Assembly (NCBI RefSeq): GCF_009720385.1 | Contig: NZ_ML769306.1 | Location: 233,082-297,081, forward strand | Length of the DNA: 64,000 nucleotides | Source of the DNA: Catellatospora vulcania | GTDB taxonomy: Bacteria; Actinomycetota; Actinomycetes; Mycobacteriales; Micromonosporaceae | Direction of reading: 5' to 3' | Part shown: positions 42,501 through 50,769 of the stretch, piece after piece | How the letters are laid out: every line of letters starts with the position of its first letter | Numbering within the stretch: the first letter of the stretch is position 1 | The notes under the pieces: generated by a model | The model's input: the letters and a program-made list of their open reading frames with translations, nothing else | What the model was told of the DNA's origin: nothing | Database searches by the model: none | Made by a program: the position numbers and the translations under genes

Positions 42501-42612
42501 CGCGGTCGCGACGGGTGAACCCGAAGGGCTGCGCGCGGCCGCCGCCGTCGCCGCGGAGCAGGGCGCCCGGCTGCTCGCCGCACGGGTCGCCGCGTCCGTC
42601 GAGCAGGGGTAG
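39547..42612 (+). CDS. SARP-family regulator with STAND ATPase and TPR (AfsR-like)
   Basis: 1021 aa. N-terminal OmpR-like winged helix (SVGVLGRLEVRRAGRPLTVG, SPKQRALLCLLLIRPDRFAT, DWLTDALWDGTPP) and BTAD domain (ARLRGLRVQAEQGRLAAAVD, HPLREDATALLMLALYRCGR), then an ATPase with P-loop LVAGEAGIGKTTLVARAAAA and Walker B LLVVLDDLHAADPDS, and a long TPR-like C-terminus. SARPs activate biosynthetic operons by binding heptamer direct repeats next to the -35 region. Three such repeats with 11-bp spacing lie just after this gene and before the FAD hydroxylase gene, an obvious target. A TAGGAT -10-like box is at 39519-39524. Confidence 0.92.
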   Translation: MTQIVSVPELSVGVLGRLEVRRAGRPLTVGSPKQRALLCLLLIRPDRFATVDWLTDALWDGTPPPSAETTLRTHVAGLRRALEPDRAAGAASATLHSRDGGYLLDVDPDALDLVRFAALTGRAATAYGAGDAAAAERDHTAALRLWRGDPLPDIADLSAAQPELARLRGLRVQAEQGRLAAAVDAGGHLRVLAELQAFTAAHPLREDATALLMLALYRCGRQTDALAVFTETHRLLSADFGIDPGERLRAMHRAILAQDPALDRHSEVIPPSAAEPAAHPLPGRTSELDTIAAAVAGAAGGAGRVALVAGEAGIGKTTLVARAAAAAAQGGMPVVRARCPAVGQAPPFWIWIQVVGRLADAPGADDTALAALGAHAPDDTQGNDPAARFRLYEAVVRLIAASAREHGLLVVLDDLHAADPDSLLLLRYLAGALASTRALVLATTRPYQHDPGLVATTAELARTPGFTRLDLTGLNEAAITTLVRRETGAEPAPGAVAALLGRTGGNPFFVTELLRHDGAGELPPTIRDTLCLRLDALPAVTRQSLEVLAAAGHGLELRVLADVLGRPAATVAEELLPAYAARLVAEDGPGRAGFAHPLFAEVGYATLSPPRRALLHARLAGAHERLGGAAPAEIAYHYGRCAGLGHDADHLHWLLRAADDATRRLAYEDALAHLDLAADRLAAGAETAAEELAVHLRRAALLQVTVGIGSDAVDRACVRARELLGLVPAGTDLASARWVLGELAANRAEYAICLELAEPLAADADGAVLTRAAGSYLLGAACYFQGRLAEAEQHLTTSAELLSGMDARVLSREVARRPALAAYNFRALVRSLRGERVAAEADLVAAAALAERLDDAYGRANARLYAAWLQLQELDAPAGHAAALRFRELGLAHGMPHFVTTAEVFAAWAAVYGGDAAQRPRMRAAYESLYRLGLRATRTVTLSAMANAHLAVGDRDGAAELAAEGLALAERTGERVLLAELLRVRAVATGEPEGLRAAAAVAAEQGARLLAARVAASVEQG

Positions 42613-42619
42613 CCGGGCC

Positions 42620-42648
42620 TCCACGCGGGCTCCACGCCGCCTCCACGC
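42620..42648 (+). promoter_or_regulatory. Three TCCACGC direct repeats (candidate SARP box)
   Basis: TCCACGC starts at 42620, 42631 and 42642, an exact 11-bp period with 4-bp spacers. This is the geometry of SARP binding sites (DnrI, ActII-ORF4, AfsR types). It lies between the SARP gene stop (42612) and the hydroxylase start (42700), where a promoter is needed. Confidence 0.65.
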
Positions 42649-42699
42649 GGGGATGGTCGGCTGGACGGGCACCGATCCCCCACCTGTGAAGGAGTCACC

Positions 42700-44325
42700 G
42701 TGTCCTCCCCCGCGAGCCCCACCGACGTCGACGTGCTGATCGTCGGATGCGGGCCGGTCGGCGCGCTCACCGCGAACCTGCTCGGCCGGCGTGGTGTCCG
42801 CACGCTCGTCGTGGAGCGCAGCCGCGAGCCGCACGGCCAGCCCCGCGCCTTCTCCTGCGACGACGAAGCACTGCGCATCTACCAGCAGGCGGGCCTGCTG
42901 GCCGAGGTACACGACGGCATGCGCACCGCGCCGCTGGTGGACTACACCGATGGCAACGGCCGGCCGTTCGCCGAGATCGCGCTGTCCGAGGTCGACTTCG
43001 GGCTCGGGCATCCGCCGCTGCAGTTCTTCGACCAGCCCCGGTTGGAACACGCGCTGCGCACCGGCCTGGACCGGTTCCCGCACGTGTCGCTGCGCCTGGG
43101 CGTCGCACTGGAGGCCCTGCACACCGGCGACGACGGCGTGACCGCGCGGATCCGCGACCTCGACACCGGCCTGACCCGGCAGGTGCGCGCCCGGTACGTG
43201 CTGGGCTGCGACGGGGCGCGCAGCACGACCCGCACGCTGGCGGGCATCGAGCTGCGCGGGTCCACGTACGCGGAGCCGTGGCTGGCCGTCTCCGGTGAGC
43301 TGCCGCCGGAGGCGGTGCGGCTGGACCGGACCCGGTTCGTGTGCGACTGGCGGCGGCCGGCGTTCGTGTCCCCGGCCGCGGACGGCGGCTACCGGCTGGA
43401 GTTCATGCTCCGCGGCGGGGAGACGGCCGCGCAGTTGGAGCAGCCCGCGGCGGTGGCGGAGCTGGTCGCGCCGTATGTGGACCCGGACCGGTTCCAGGTC
43501 CGCCGGGCCGCCGTGTACACGTTCAACCACCTGGTCGCCGACCGGTGGCGGGCCGGGCGGGTGTTCCTGCTGGGCGACGCCGCGCACCAGATGCCGCCGT
43601 TCATGGGCCAGGGGCTGTGCAGCGGCCTGCGCGACGCCGCCAACCTGGTCTGGAAGCTGGACCTCGTGCTGTCCGGGCTGGCCGCGCCCGGCCTGCTCGA
43701 CACCTACGAACAGGAGCGCCGCCCGCACACCGAGGAGATGGCCGCGATCACGGTGCGGGTCGGGCGGGTGTTCCTCGCGCGCAACCGCACCGGTGCGAAG
43801 CTACGGGACGTGCTGCTGCGCGGCGTGCAGCTGGTGCCGCGGGTGCGCCGCTTCGTGCGGCACTTCGAGTTCAAGCCGCTGCCGGTGCACCGCCACGGCT
43901 GGCACGTCGGCGGCCGCCCGGCGGGCACCATGTTCCCCCAGCCGCGGGTCGCCGTGCCCGGCGCGACGAGCCCGGTGCCGCTGGACGACGTCCTGGGCGG
44001 CGGGTTCGCGCTGATCGGGCCGCAGGTGAACGCGGCGTTCGCCGCCGATCCGCACTGGCGCGGCCTGCCGGTGCGGTTCGTCCGGCTCTGCCCCGCCGGG
44101 ACGGCCCCGGCGCTCGCGGACGGCGACTACCACGAGGTGGCAGATGTCGACGGACACCTGACGGCCTGGTTCGCCCGGCACCGCGCGGGTGCCGCGCTGC
44201 TGCGTCCCGACCGGTTCGTATACAGCGCAGCCCTGGGGACCGCCGCGACCGACCTGGGCCGCGCGTTGGCCGCCGCCCTGCGGGCCGAGAGCCGGGAGCC
44301 GGTCGCACCGCCGCGCGTCGGCTGA
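42700..44325 (+). CDS. FAD-dependent aromatic hydroxylase (MhpA/PheA-like)
   Basis: 541 aa from GTG with GAAGGAG upstream. Flavoprotein monooxygenase motifs: VDVLIVGCGPVGALTANLLG (GxGxxG), YVLGCDGARSTTRTLAG (DG motif), RVFLLGDAAHQMPPFMGQGL and CSGLRDAANLVWKLDLVL (GD motif). The group includes 3-(3-hydroxyphenyl)propionate and polyketide hydroxylases. The C-terminal thioredoxin-like domain (about 400-541) is present. Upstream SARP and heptamer repeats suggest tight control. It is the only catalytic gene beside that regulator, so the substrate is unknown. Confidence 0.9.
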   Translation: MSSPASPTDVDVLIVGCGPVGALTANLLGRRGVRTLVVERSREPHGQPRAFSCDDEALRIYQQAGLLAEVHDGMRTAPLVDYTDGNGRPFAEIALSEVDFGLGHPPLQFFDQPRLEHALRTGLDRFPHVSLRLGVALEALHTGDDGVTARIRDLDTGLTRQVRARYVLGCDGARSTTRTLAGIELRGSTYAEPWLAVSGELPPEAVRLDRTRFVCDWRRPAFVSPAADGGYRLEFMLRGGETAAQLEQPAAVAELVAPYVDPDRFQVRRAAVYTFNHLVADRWRAGRVFLLGDAAHQMPPFMGQGLCSGLRDAANLVWKLDLVLSGLAAPGLLDTYEQERRPHTEEMAAITVRVGRVFLARNRTGAKLRDVLLRGVQLVPRVRRFVRHFEFKPLPVHRHGWHVGGRPAGTMFPQPRVAVPGATSPVPLDDVLGGGFALIGPQVNAAFAADPHWRGLPVRFVRLCPAGTAPALADGDYHEVADVDGHLTAWFARHRAGAALLRPDRFVYSAALGTAATDLGRALAAALRAESREPVAPPRVG

Positions 44326-44337
44326 GCGGCAGCGGAC

Positions 44338-44367
44338 ACGGCCGGGCGGCAACGCTCGCCCGGCCGT
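44338..44367. terminator. Hairpin terminator between hydroxylase and gnd
   Basis: An 11-bp stem (ACGGCCGGGCG at 44338-44348 with its complement at 44357-44367) and an 8-nt loop lie between the convergent genes. Confidence 0.7.
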
Positions 44368-44431
44368 CGACGCGGGCCGGTCACCACCACATCGTGTCAG
44401 CCGCCGCGCCGCCCTCACGCCGACCCCGGAC

Positions 44432-45487
44432 CTACTGGTGACCTCCCGGCTTCTTCCTGGCCTTCTTCTCCGCGTGGCCGCCGAACTCGCTGCGCATCGC
44501 CGAGAGAACCTTGCCGGTGAACTCGCCGAGCCCCCGGGATTCGAACCGCTCGTACAGCGACGCGGTGATGACGGGAGCCGGCACGCTCTCGTCGATCGCG
44601 GCGATGACGGTCCACCTGCCCTCGCCGGAATCGGAGACGTGCCCGGCGAAGTCGTCGAGTTGCGGGGAGCGGGCCAGCGCGGACGCGACCAGGTCGACCA
44701 GCCACGATCCGACGACCGACCCGCGCCGCCACACCTCGGCGACCTCCGCGACGTCGATCTCGTACTGGTAGGCCTCGGGGTCGCGCAGCGGAGCGGTCTC
44801 GGCATCCACGATGTGGTCGAGCTTGCCGACGTCGGCCCCCTTGATGATGCTCAGACCCTCGGCGATGCCGGCCATCATGGCGTACTCCACGCCGTTGTGG
44901 ACCATCTTGACGAAGTGCCCCGCGCCGTTGGGCCCGCAGCGCAGGTAGCCTTCCGGCGCGGTCCCGCCCTTGCGGGTGCGGCCGGGGGTGGGCTCGACGT
45001 CGCCGACGCCGGGCGCGATGGTCTTGAAGATCGGGTCCAGCCGGTCGACGACCTTCTGCTCACCGCCGATCATGAGGCAGTATCCGCGTTCGAGTCCCCA
45101 AACCCCGCCAGAGGTCCCGCAGTCCACATAGTCGATCTTCTTCGCGGCGAGCTGCCGGGCCCGGTCGATGTCGTCGCGGTAGTAGGAGTTGCCGCCGTCG
45201 ATCACCACGTCATGCGGTGCGAGCAGCCCGGCGAGTTCGTCGAGCGTCGACTGCACGATGGCCGCGGGCAGCATGAGCCATACCGACCGCGGCTTGTCCA
45301 GCTTCGCCACGAGATCGGCGAGCGAGGTCGCGCCGACCGCTCCCTCGGCCTCCAGCTCGGCGATGGCGGCGGCGTTGACGTCATACACGACGCAGTGGTG
45401 CCCGTCGCGCATGAGGCGGCGGACGAGGTTGGCGCCCATCCGTCCGAGACCGATCATGCCCAGCTGCATGGGTTTGGCCGTAGCCAT
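44432..45487 (-). CDS. gnd: 6-phosphogluconate dehydrogenase, decarboxylating
   Basis: 351 aa. Coenzyme motif MQLGMIGLGRMGANLVRRLM, DVVIDGGNSYYRDDIDRARQ, IDYVDCGTSGGVWGLERGYC and GAGHFVKMVHNGVEYAMMAG. This is the shorter (about 300-350 aa) Gnd class, as in Bacillus YqeC and Gluconobacter. It converts 6-phosphogluconate to ribulose 5-phosphate in the pentose phosphate pathway. It starts nine bp after the pgi stop, so they form an operon. The C-terminus has a Lys-rich tail (AEKKARKKPGG). Confidence 0.92.
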   Translation of the reverse strand: MATAKPMQLGMIGLGRMGANLVRRLMRDGHHCVVYDVNAAAIAELEAEGAVGATSLADLVAKLDKPRSVWLMLPAAIVQSTLDELAGLLAPHDVVIDGGNSYYRDDIDRARQLAAKKIDYVDCGTSGGVWGLERGYCLMIGGEQKVVDRLDPIFKTIAPGVGDVEPTPGRTRKGGTAPEGYLRCGPNGAGHFVKMVHNGVEYAMMAGIAEGLSIIKGADVGKLDHIVDAETAPLRDPEAYQYEIDVAEVAEVWRRGSVVGSWLVDLVASALARSPQLDDFAGHVSDSGEGRWTVIAAIDESVPAPVITASLYERFESRGLGEFTGKVLSAMRSEFGGHAEKKARKKPGGHQ

Positions 45488-45496
45488 CGCCTGCTC

Positions 45497-47134
45497 CTAT
45501 CCCTTGAGGCGGCGGTAGTGTCGGATGAGGGCGTTCGTCGACGAGTCGTGGTTCAGGTCCGGCTCCGCGCCGGCGGTGAGTTCGGGAACGATCTGGGCGG
45601 CGAGCTGCTTGCCGAGTTCCACACCCCACTGGTCGAAGGAGTCCACGCCCCAGACCGCGCCCTGCGTGAAGACGCTGTGCTCGTACAGGGCGATCAGGCA
45701 GCCGAGCAGGTGCGGGGTCAGCTTCTCGGCGAGCAGGACGTTGGTGGGGCGGTTGCCCTGCATCACCCGGTGCGGCACGACATCGGCAGCGGTGCCCTCG
45801 GCCCGTACCTCGTCCTCGGTCTTGCCGAACGCCAGGGCCTGGGCCTGCGCGAACACGTTGGACGACAGGATGTCGTGGTGGTCGCCGAGCGGGTTCAGGC
45901 TCTTGCCGAAGCCGATCAGGTCGACCGGGATCAGCCGGGTGCCCTGGTGGATCAGCTGGTAGAAGCTGTGCTGGCCGTTGGTGCCCGGCTCGCCCCAGTA
46001 GACCGCCCCGGTGTCGTAGTCGACAGGGTCTCCGGCCAGGGTCACGTGCTTGCCGTTGGACTCCATCGTCAGCTGCTGCAGGTAGGCGGGGAACCGCTTC
46101 AGGTACTGCTCGTAGGGCATGACGCCGACGGTCTGCGCGCCGAAGAAGTTCGCGTACCAGACGGCCAGCAGGCCCATCAGCGCCGGCAGGTTCTCCGGCA
46201 GCGGCGCGGCGCGGAAGTGCTCGTCCATCTCGTGGAAGCCGGCGAGCAGGTCGCCGAACTGCTCCGGGCCGATCGCGAGCATCGTGGACAGCCCGATCGC
46301 GGAGTCCATCGAGTAGCGCCCGCCGACCCAGTCCCAGAAGCCGAACATGTTCGCGGTGTCGATGCCGAACTGCGCGACCTTCTCGGCGTTGGTGGAGACC
46401 GCCACGAAGTGCTTCGCGATCGCGTCCTCGGCGCCCAGCCGGGAGACGAGCCAGTCGCGGGCGGAGTGGGCGTTGGTCAGGGTCTCCAGCGTGCCGAAGG
46501 TCTTGGAGGAGATGATGAACAGCGTCTCGTCGGCGGACAGGTCACGGGTCGCCTCGACGAAGTCGGTGGCGTCGACGTTGGACACGAAGCGGAACGTCAG
46601 GTCACGATCGGTGTAATGGCGCAGCGCCTCGTACGCCATGACCGGCCCCAGGTCCGAGCCGCCGATGCCGACGTTGACGACGTTCCTGATGCGTTTGCCG
46701 GTGTGGCCCTTCCACTCGCCGGAGCGCACGCGCCGCGCGAAGTCGGCCATCCGGTCGAGCACCTCGTGGACCTGCGCGACGACGTCGACGCCGTCGACCA
46801 CCAGCGAGCTTCCCTTGGGCATACGCAGGGCGACGTGCAGGACCGCGCGGTGTTCCGAGACGTTGATGGGCTCGCCCCGGAACATCGCGTCGCGGTGCTC
46901 GGCCAGGCCTGACTCCTCGGCGAGGCGCACCAGCAGGCGGAGCGTCTCGTCGGTGATCAGGTTCTTCGAGTAGTCGAGGTAGATCCCGCCCGCCTGCGCG
47001 GTCAGCCGCTCACCGCGGCCGGGGTCGGCGGCGAACAGTTCACGCAGATGCCGCCCGGCCAGCTCGGCATGGTGCGACTCCAGCGCCTGCCATGCGGCAC
47101 GGTCTCGAAGCGGGGTGCTCGGCGTTCCAACCAT
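45497..47134 (-). CDS. pgi: Glucose-6-phosphate isomerase
   Basis: 545 aa. Family motifs: [80 protein letters not shown] and [17 protein letters not shown]. It interconverts glucose 6-phosphate and fructose 6-phosphate. The operon with gnd suggests a joint role in steering sugar between glycolysis and the pentose phosphate pathway. Confidence 0.96.
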   Translation of the reverse strand: MVGTPSTPLRDRAAWQALESHHAELAGRHLRELFAADPGRGERLTAQAGGIYLDYSKNLITDETLRLLVRLAEESGLAEHRDAMFRGEPINVSEHRAVLHVALRMPKGSSLVVDGVDVVAQVHEVLDRMADFARRVRSGEWKGHTGKRIRNVVNVGIGGSDLGPVMAYEALRHYTDRDLTFRFVSNVDATDFVEATRDLSADETLFIISSKTFGTLETLTNAHSARDWLVSRLGAEDAIAKHFVAVSTNAEKVAQFGIDTANMFGFWDWVGGRYSMDSAIGLSTMLAIGPEQFGDLLAGFHEMDEHFRAAPLPENLPALMGLLAVWYANFFGAQTVGVMPYEQYLKRFPAYLQQLTMESNGKHVTLAGDPVDYDTGAVYWGEPGTNGQHSFYQLIHQGTRLIPVDLIGFGKSLNPLGDHHDILSSNVFAQAQALAFGKTEDEVRAEGTAADVVPHRVMQGNRPTNVLLAEKLTPHLLGCLIALYEHSVFTQGAVWGVDSFDQWGVELGKQLAAQIVPELTAGAEPDLNHDSSTNALIRHYRRLKG

Positions 47135-47291
47135 GAGAACACGTTAAGCAGACTATGGCCTGATTCACGAAGTTCTCACAGATTCGCAGCAGTTCAGGGG
47201 CGTACGCGAAGCACGCGACGACCCCGAAACGGGCATCCTCCGCGATATGCTGGCATTTACCGGCGACACCGGGTCGGGCCGGGGAGGTGTC

Positions 47292-47768
47292 ATGAGCCAG
47301 GACGGCGCGCAGAGCGACAGGATCGACGGCGTCGGCGAATGGGACGAGGTCGAGGACGACGGCGTGCTCGACGCCTCCGACACGCTCGACGGTGATCCCG
47401 TCACCGATCCTCTCGACACGGGCGTGGCACCTGCCGACCGCTGGTCCGGGGCCAACCGCTTCGGCACGACCCCGGCCGAGGCACTCGCCGGCGAGTCCCT
47501 CGAACAGCATCTCGCCGAGGAGGAGCCGGACATCGACCCGTACGCCGAGCCCACCTACGTGGACGAGGACGAGCTGATCCGGCGGGGCTACGAGCGGGAG
47601 CCGCGCGCCGGCCGCCTGGTCGCCGACGACCAGGGCTTCGGCGAGGACGACCAGCCCGACTCGGTGGCCTGGGACGTCGGCATCGACGGCGGCGGCGCCA
47701 GCGCCGAAGAAGCCGCGATGCACGTGGTGGACGATCCCGACGGCCCAGGCGAGGGACCTCTGGATTGA
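47292..47768 (+). CDS. DUF5709-family acidic protein
   Basis: 158 aa from ATG at 47292 with GGGGAGG upstream (a start 45 nt earlier lacks one). Very acidic: GVLDASDTLDGDPVTDPLDT, GVAPADRWSGANRFGTTPAE, ALAGESLEQHLAEEEPDID; this is the actinobacterial DUF5709 signature. Probably disordered and cytoplasmic; function unknown. Divergent from pgi. Confidence 0.8.
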   Translation: MSQDGAQSDRIDGVGEWDEVEDDGVLDASDTLDGDPVTDPLDTGVAPADRWSGANRFGTTPAEALAGESLEQHLAEEEPDIDPYAEPTYVDEDELIRRGYEREPRAGRLVADDQGFGEDDQPDSVAWDVGIDGGGASAEEAAMHVVDDPDGPGEGPLD

Positions 47769-47784
47769 GGCCCCCCGTCCGCCG

Positions 47785-49932
47785 TCAGAGCAGCTCTGCC
47801 AGCATCCGTGCCGCGTGTGCGGCGCCATCGCGCTCCACCGGCCGGTAGGCGACCTCCCGCCCGATCTCCTCGGCGATGGCCTTGGCCAGCACCTCCGGCG
47901 TCAGGTCGGCGTAGTCGAGGCGACGGCCTGCTCCGTATCGCTCCAGCCGGTGCGCCACGTGGAAGTTCTGCTCGAAGTGGTGGCGCAGCGGGATGTAGAT
48001 GAAGGGGCGGCGCGCCGCGGTCAGCTCCATGCACGTGGTCAGACCGCCCTGCACGACCGCCAGGTCGCTCGCGGCCAGATGCCGGTGCAGATCAGGCACG
48101 AACGCGCGTACGTCCAGGCCCGCCACCGGCTCGACCATGGCCGGGTCGATACGCGGACCGGTGACGACGAGCATCCGCAGCCCCGGCACCAGCCGGGCTG
48201 CCTCGCCGTAGGACTCCACGACCCGGCGCAGCAGGTGGTGGCCGACCCCGGACCCGCCGACGGTCACCACGCAGACCCGCTCGTCCGGCCGGTAGCCGAG
48301 CTCGGCACGCAGCGCGTCCCGGTCGGCGACGGCGGCGGGGTCGAACCCGGTGACGTATCCGGCGAACTCGTAGTGCTCGCGCGTCCACTCCCGGATCATC
48401 GGCAGATCGGGGCCGAACCGCTCGTCCACCACGTCGTCAGGGCTGCCGACGAAGATCGCCCGGTCCCTGATCCGTGGATACCGTGCGATGTGTTCGATCA
48501 TCTCGGCGTTGTAGTCGGCCGTGACCAGCGCCTCGCGCGGCCCGCCGTCGGGCATCGGCAGGAACCCGACGAAGTCGGTGAACCAGGCGTACGCGAACCG
48601 TTTCAGTTCGGGGTTCTCGTGCAGGAAGTGGTCGACGTCCCAGGCCTCGTCGCCGACCACGAGGTCGTAGTCGGTGTCGTGGACGACGTCGTGGAACACC
48701 ATGAAGTTCGCGAGCAGCACCTCGTCCATGCGCCGCAGCGCCTCGAAGCAGTGCAGGTCGTGTTCGCCGGCCTCGGCCTCGATGTGCGCGGACTCGTTGG
48801 CCAGCCACCGGCTCGCCGGGTGCAGCCGCTCGCCGGCCTGTTCGAGGACCTGGGTCACCGGGTCCTGGGCCAGCCAGTCGATCTGCACGTCGGGATGGCG
48901 CCGCCGTAGTTCCGCGGCGATGGCGACGTCGCGGCGGGCGTGGCCCAGGCCGATCGGCGAGCTGAGGTAGAGCACGCGCTTGCGCCGGTGCCCGAAACGC
49001 GACCAGGTCCGCCGCTGCGAGGCGGGGGTGCGGAAGCGCTGGGCGAAGTCGTGGATGAGCAGGTTCACCTTGACCGGGTCGCGGGCGAGCGGGATGTGTC
49101 CGGCGCCTTCGAGGGTCACCAGGTCGCCGCCGGTCAGTTCGGCGAGGACCCGGCTGCGGTGGATGGAGCTGATGTGGTCGTCGTCGCCGTGGATCAGCAG
49201 GACCGGGCTGGTGGTGCGTGCGCACCAGTCGGTGAGGTCGCGGTTGTCGGGCCAAGGGGCGTGGCTCTTGGCGATGAGCACCTCTCCCGTGGTCCCGCGG
49301 CCCCAGCCGACGCCGTCCTCGATCTGCTTGGTGGAGTGGGGTTCGCTGAAGCACTGGCCCATGAAGAACCAGAGGAAGTCGTCGTAGTTCTCGATCCAGT
49401 ACTCGCGGTTGTATTTCAACCACTGCTCAGGCGGGTCGCTGCCGAGGACCGGCACGCGCGACGGTTCGAGGACGGGCGACGGGCCGTCGACGCGGTTGTA
49501 GGCCGCCCGCGGCGTGTCCGGTGGTGAGGCGACGGGCACCGTGGGCCCGATCAGGACGGTCCCGCGGACCCGGTCGGGGTGGTCGGCGGCGAGCCCGAGT
49601 GCCCAGTTGGCGGCCATGGACAGGGCGACCGGGACCGCGCGGGCGGTCCCGGTCGCGTCGAGGACCTTCAGCGCGTACGCGACCTGGGCGTCCTGCGCGT
49701 AGGCGGCCGGGTCGAGCGGGCGGTCGGAGCGGCCGTTGCCGGGGCCGTCGTAGACCACGACGCGGTGGTGCCGGGCCAGGTAGGGGATTTGCGCCTTCCA
49801 GAACCGCTTGTCGATGACGGTCCAGGTCGGCATGAGCAGGACGGTCACCTCGCCGTCGCCGTACACCTCGTAGTGGATCCGCACGCCGAGGTGTTCGACG
49901 AAGCCGTCCGCGTCCGCCTCCCGTGCCCGCAT
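47785..49932 (-). CDS. Fusion of alpha/beta hydrolase and GT-B (MGT-like) glycosyltransferase
   Basis: 715 aa. Residues 1-300 are an alpha/beta hydrolase: VTVLLMPTWTVIDKRFWKAQ, HHRVVVYDGPGNGRSDRPLD, nucleophile elbow VPVALSMAANWAL (G-x-S-x-G becomes A-L-S-M-A), VLLIHGDDDHISS and GAGHIPLARD. Residues about 315-715 form a GT-B transferase: KRVLYLSSPIGLGHARRDVA, VVTVGGSGVGHHLLRRVVES, and DLAVVQGGLTTCMELTAARR, the sugar-nucleotide site resembling UDP-glycosyltransferases. It starts two bp after the methyltransferase stop, so they are one operon, controlled by the divergent TetR gene. Both enzymes may act on one small molecule. Confidence 0.85.
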   Translation of the reverse strand: MRAREADADGFVEHLGVRIHYEVYGDGEVTVLLMPTWTVIDKRFWKAQIPYLARHHRVVVYDGPGNGRSDRPLDPAAYAQDAQVAYALKVLDATGTARAVPVALSMAANWALGLAADHPDRVRGTVLIGPTVPVASPPDTPRAAYNRVDGPSPVLEPSRVPVLGSDPPEQWLKYNREYWIENYDDFLWFFMGQCFSEPHSTKQIEDGVGWGRGTTGEVLIAKSHAPWPDNRDLTDWCARTTSPVLLIHGDDDHISSIHRSRVLAELTGGDLVTLEGAGHIPLARDPVKVNLLIHDFAQRFRTPASQRRTWSRFGHRRKRVLYLSSPIGLGHARRDVAIAAELRRRHPDVQIDWLAQDPVTQVLEQAGERLHPASRWLANESAHIEAEAGEHDLHCFEALRRMDEVLLANFMVFHDVVHDTDYDLVVGDEAWDVDHFLHENPELKRFAYAWFTDFVGFLPMPDGGPREALVTADYNAEMIEHIARYPRIRDRAIFVGSPDDVVDERFGPDLPMIREWTREHYEFAGYVTGFDPAAVADRDALRAELGYRPDERVCVVTVGGSGVGHHLLRRVVESYGEAARLVPGLRMLVVTGPRIDPAMVEPVAGLDVRAFVPDLHRHLAASDLAVVQGGLTTCMELTAARRPFIYIPLRHHFEQNFHVAHRLERYGAGRRLDYADLTPEVLAKAIAEEIGREVAYRPVERDGAAHAARMLAELL

Positions 49933-49934
49933 CG

Positions 49935-50687
49935 TCAGGCCTCCACCTGCTCGGACAGCCGCCGCGCCCGGGGCACGAACCGCGGCACCTGCCGGGCGTA
50001 GCGCTCGTACGGCTCGCCCAGGCTCCTACGCAGGTCGTGCTCCTCGAACCGCACGGCGATCAGGATGTATCCGGTCGCCGCCGCGGCGAACAGCAGGTGC
50101 CCGGCGCTCATGTCGGGGGTGGCCCAGAAGGCGATGATGAAGCCGACCATGATCGGGTGCCGGACGATCCGGTAGAGCAGCGGCTGCCGGAACCCCGGCT
50201 CGGCGTAGGCGGTCTGGCGGGCGCGGGCGAGTGCCTGCCGCAGTCCGAACAGGTCGAAGTGCCCGATGACGAACGTGCTCAGCACGAGCAGCCCCCAGCC
50301 GAGCCCGCACACCGTCCACAGCAGCACGCGCAGCCAGCCGGTCCCGACCGACCAGACGTCGGCGGTCAGCGGCCGCCACTGCCACAGCAGCAGGCCGACG
50401 GCGAGACTGGACAGCAGCACGAAGGTGCTGCGCTCGATCGCGGCGGGCACGAAGCGGGTCCACCACCGTTTGAACCACGGCCGCGCCATCACGCTGTGCT
50501 GGACGGCGAAGACGCCGAGCAGGCCGGCGTCGATGAGCACGGCGAGCCACGCCGGGCCGGCGGCGCCGTCGTCGACGCCCTTGGGCACCAGCGCGTTGGC
50601 CAGGAAGCCGATCGTGTAGACGATCGCCGCGAGGAACGCGGCATAGGCGAGCACGCCGTAGGCGAGCGCCAGAATCCGCCGTACCAT
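49935..50687 (-). CDS. mddA: MddA-like methanethiol S-methyltransferase (NnrU/isoprenylcysteine methyltransferase fold)
   Basis: 250 aa membrane protein with about five helices. LLGVFAVQHSVMARPWFKRW, PAAIERSTFVLLSSLAVGLL, IVRHPIMVGFIIAFWATPDM, RFEEHDLRRSLGEPYERYAR resemble MddA, which uses S-adenosylmethionine to convert methanethiol to dimethyl sulfide; the RHP and EE motifs form the SAM site shared with isoprenylcysteine methyltransferases. First gene of the operon with the hydrolase-glycosyltransferase fusion. Two TetR operators lie just upstream. Confidence 0.75.
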   Translation of the reverse strand: MVRRILALAYGVLAYAAFLAAIVYTIGFLANALVPKGVDDGAAGPAWLAVLIDAGLLGVFAVQHSVMARPWFKRWWTRFVPAAIERSTFVLLSSLAVGLLLWQWRPLTADVWSVGTGWLRVLLWTVCGLGWGLLVLSTFVIGHFDLFGLRQALARARQTAYAEPGFRQPLLYRIVRHPIMVGFIIAFWATPDMSAGHLLFAAAATGYILIAVRFEEHDLRRSLGEPYERYARQVPRFVPRARRLSEQVEA

Positions 50688-50703
50688 GGGATCCTCCTCG
50701 TCG

Positions 50704-50721
50704 TTCGGTCGACCGACCGAA
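50704..50721. promoter_or_regulatory. TetR operator 1
   Basis: TTCGGTCGACCGACCGAA: two perfect 8-bp half-sites, 16 bp before the methyltransferase start at 50687. Nearly identical to operator 2. Confidence 0.8.
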
Positions 50722-50738
50722 TCGCCGGTACGTTAACA

Positions 50739-50756
50739 TTCGGTCGACCGACCGAG
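50739..50756. promoter_or_regulatory. TetR operator 2
   Basis: TTCGGTCGACCGACCGAG, one end mismatch from operator 1, centred 35 bp from it and 13 bp before the regulator start. Binding here would give autorepression. Confidence 0.78.
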
Positions 50757-50769
50757 CAAGGGGTATCGA

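Noticed and set aside
40054..43728. 1224-codon minus-strand frame
   Set aside because: Antisense to the SARP-ATPase and hydroxylase genes, both of which carry complete motifs.
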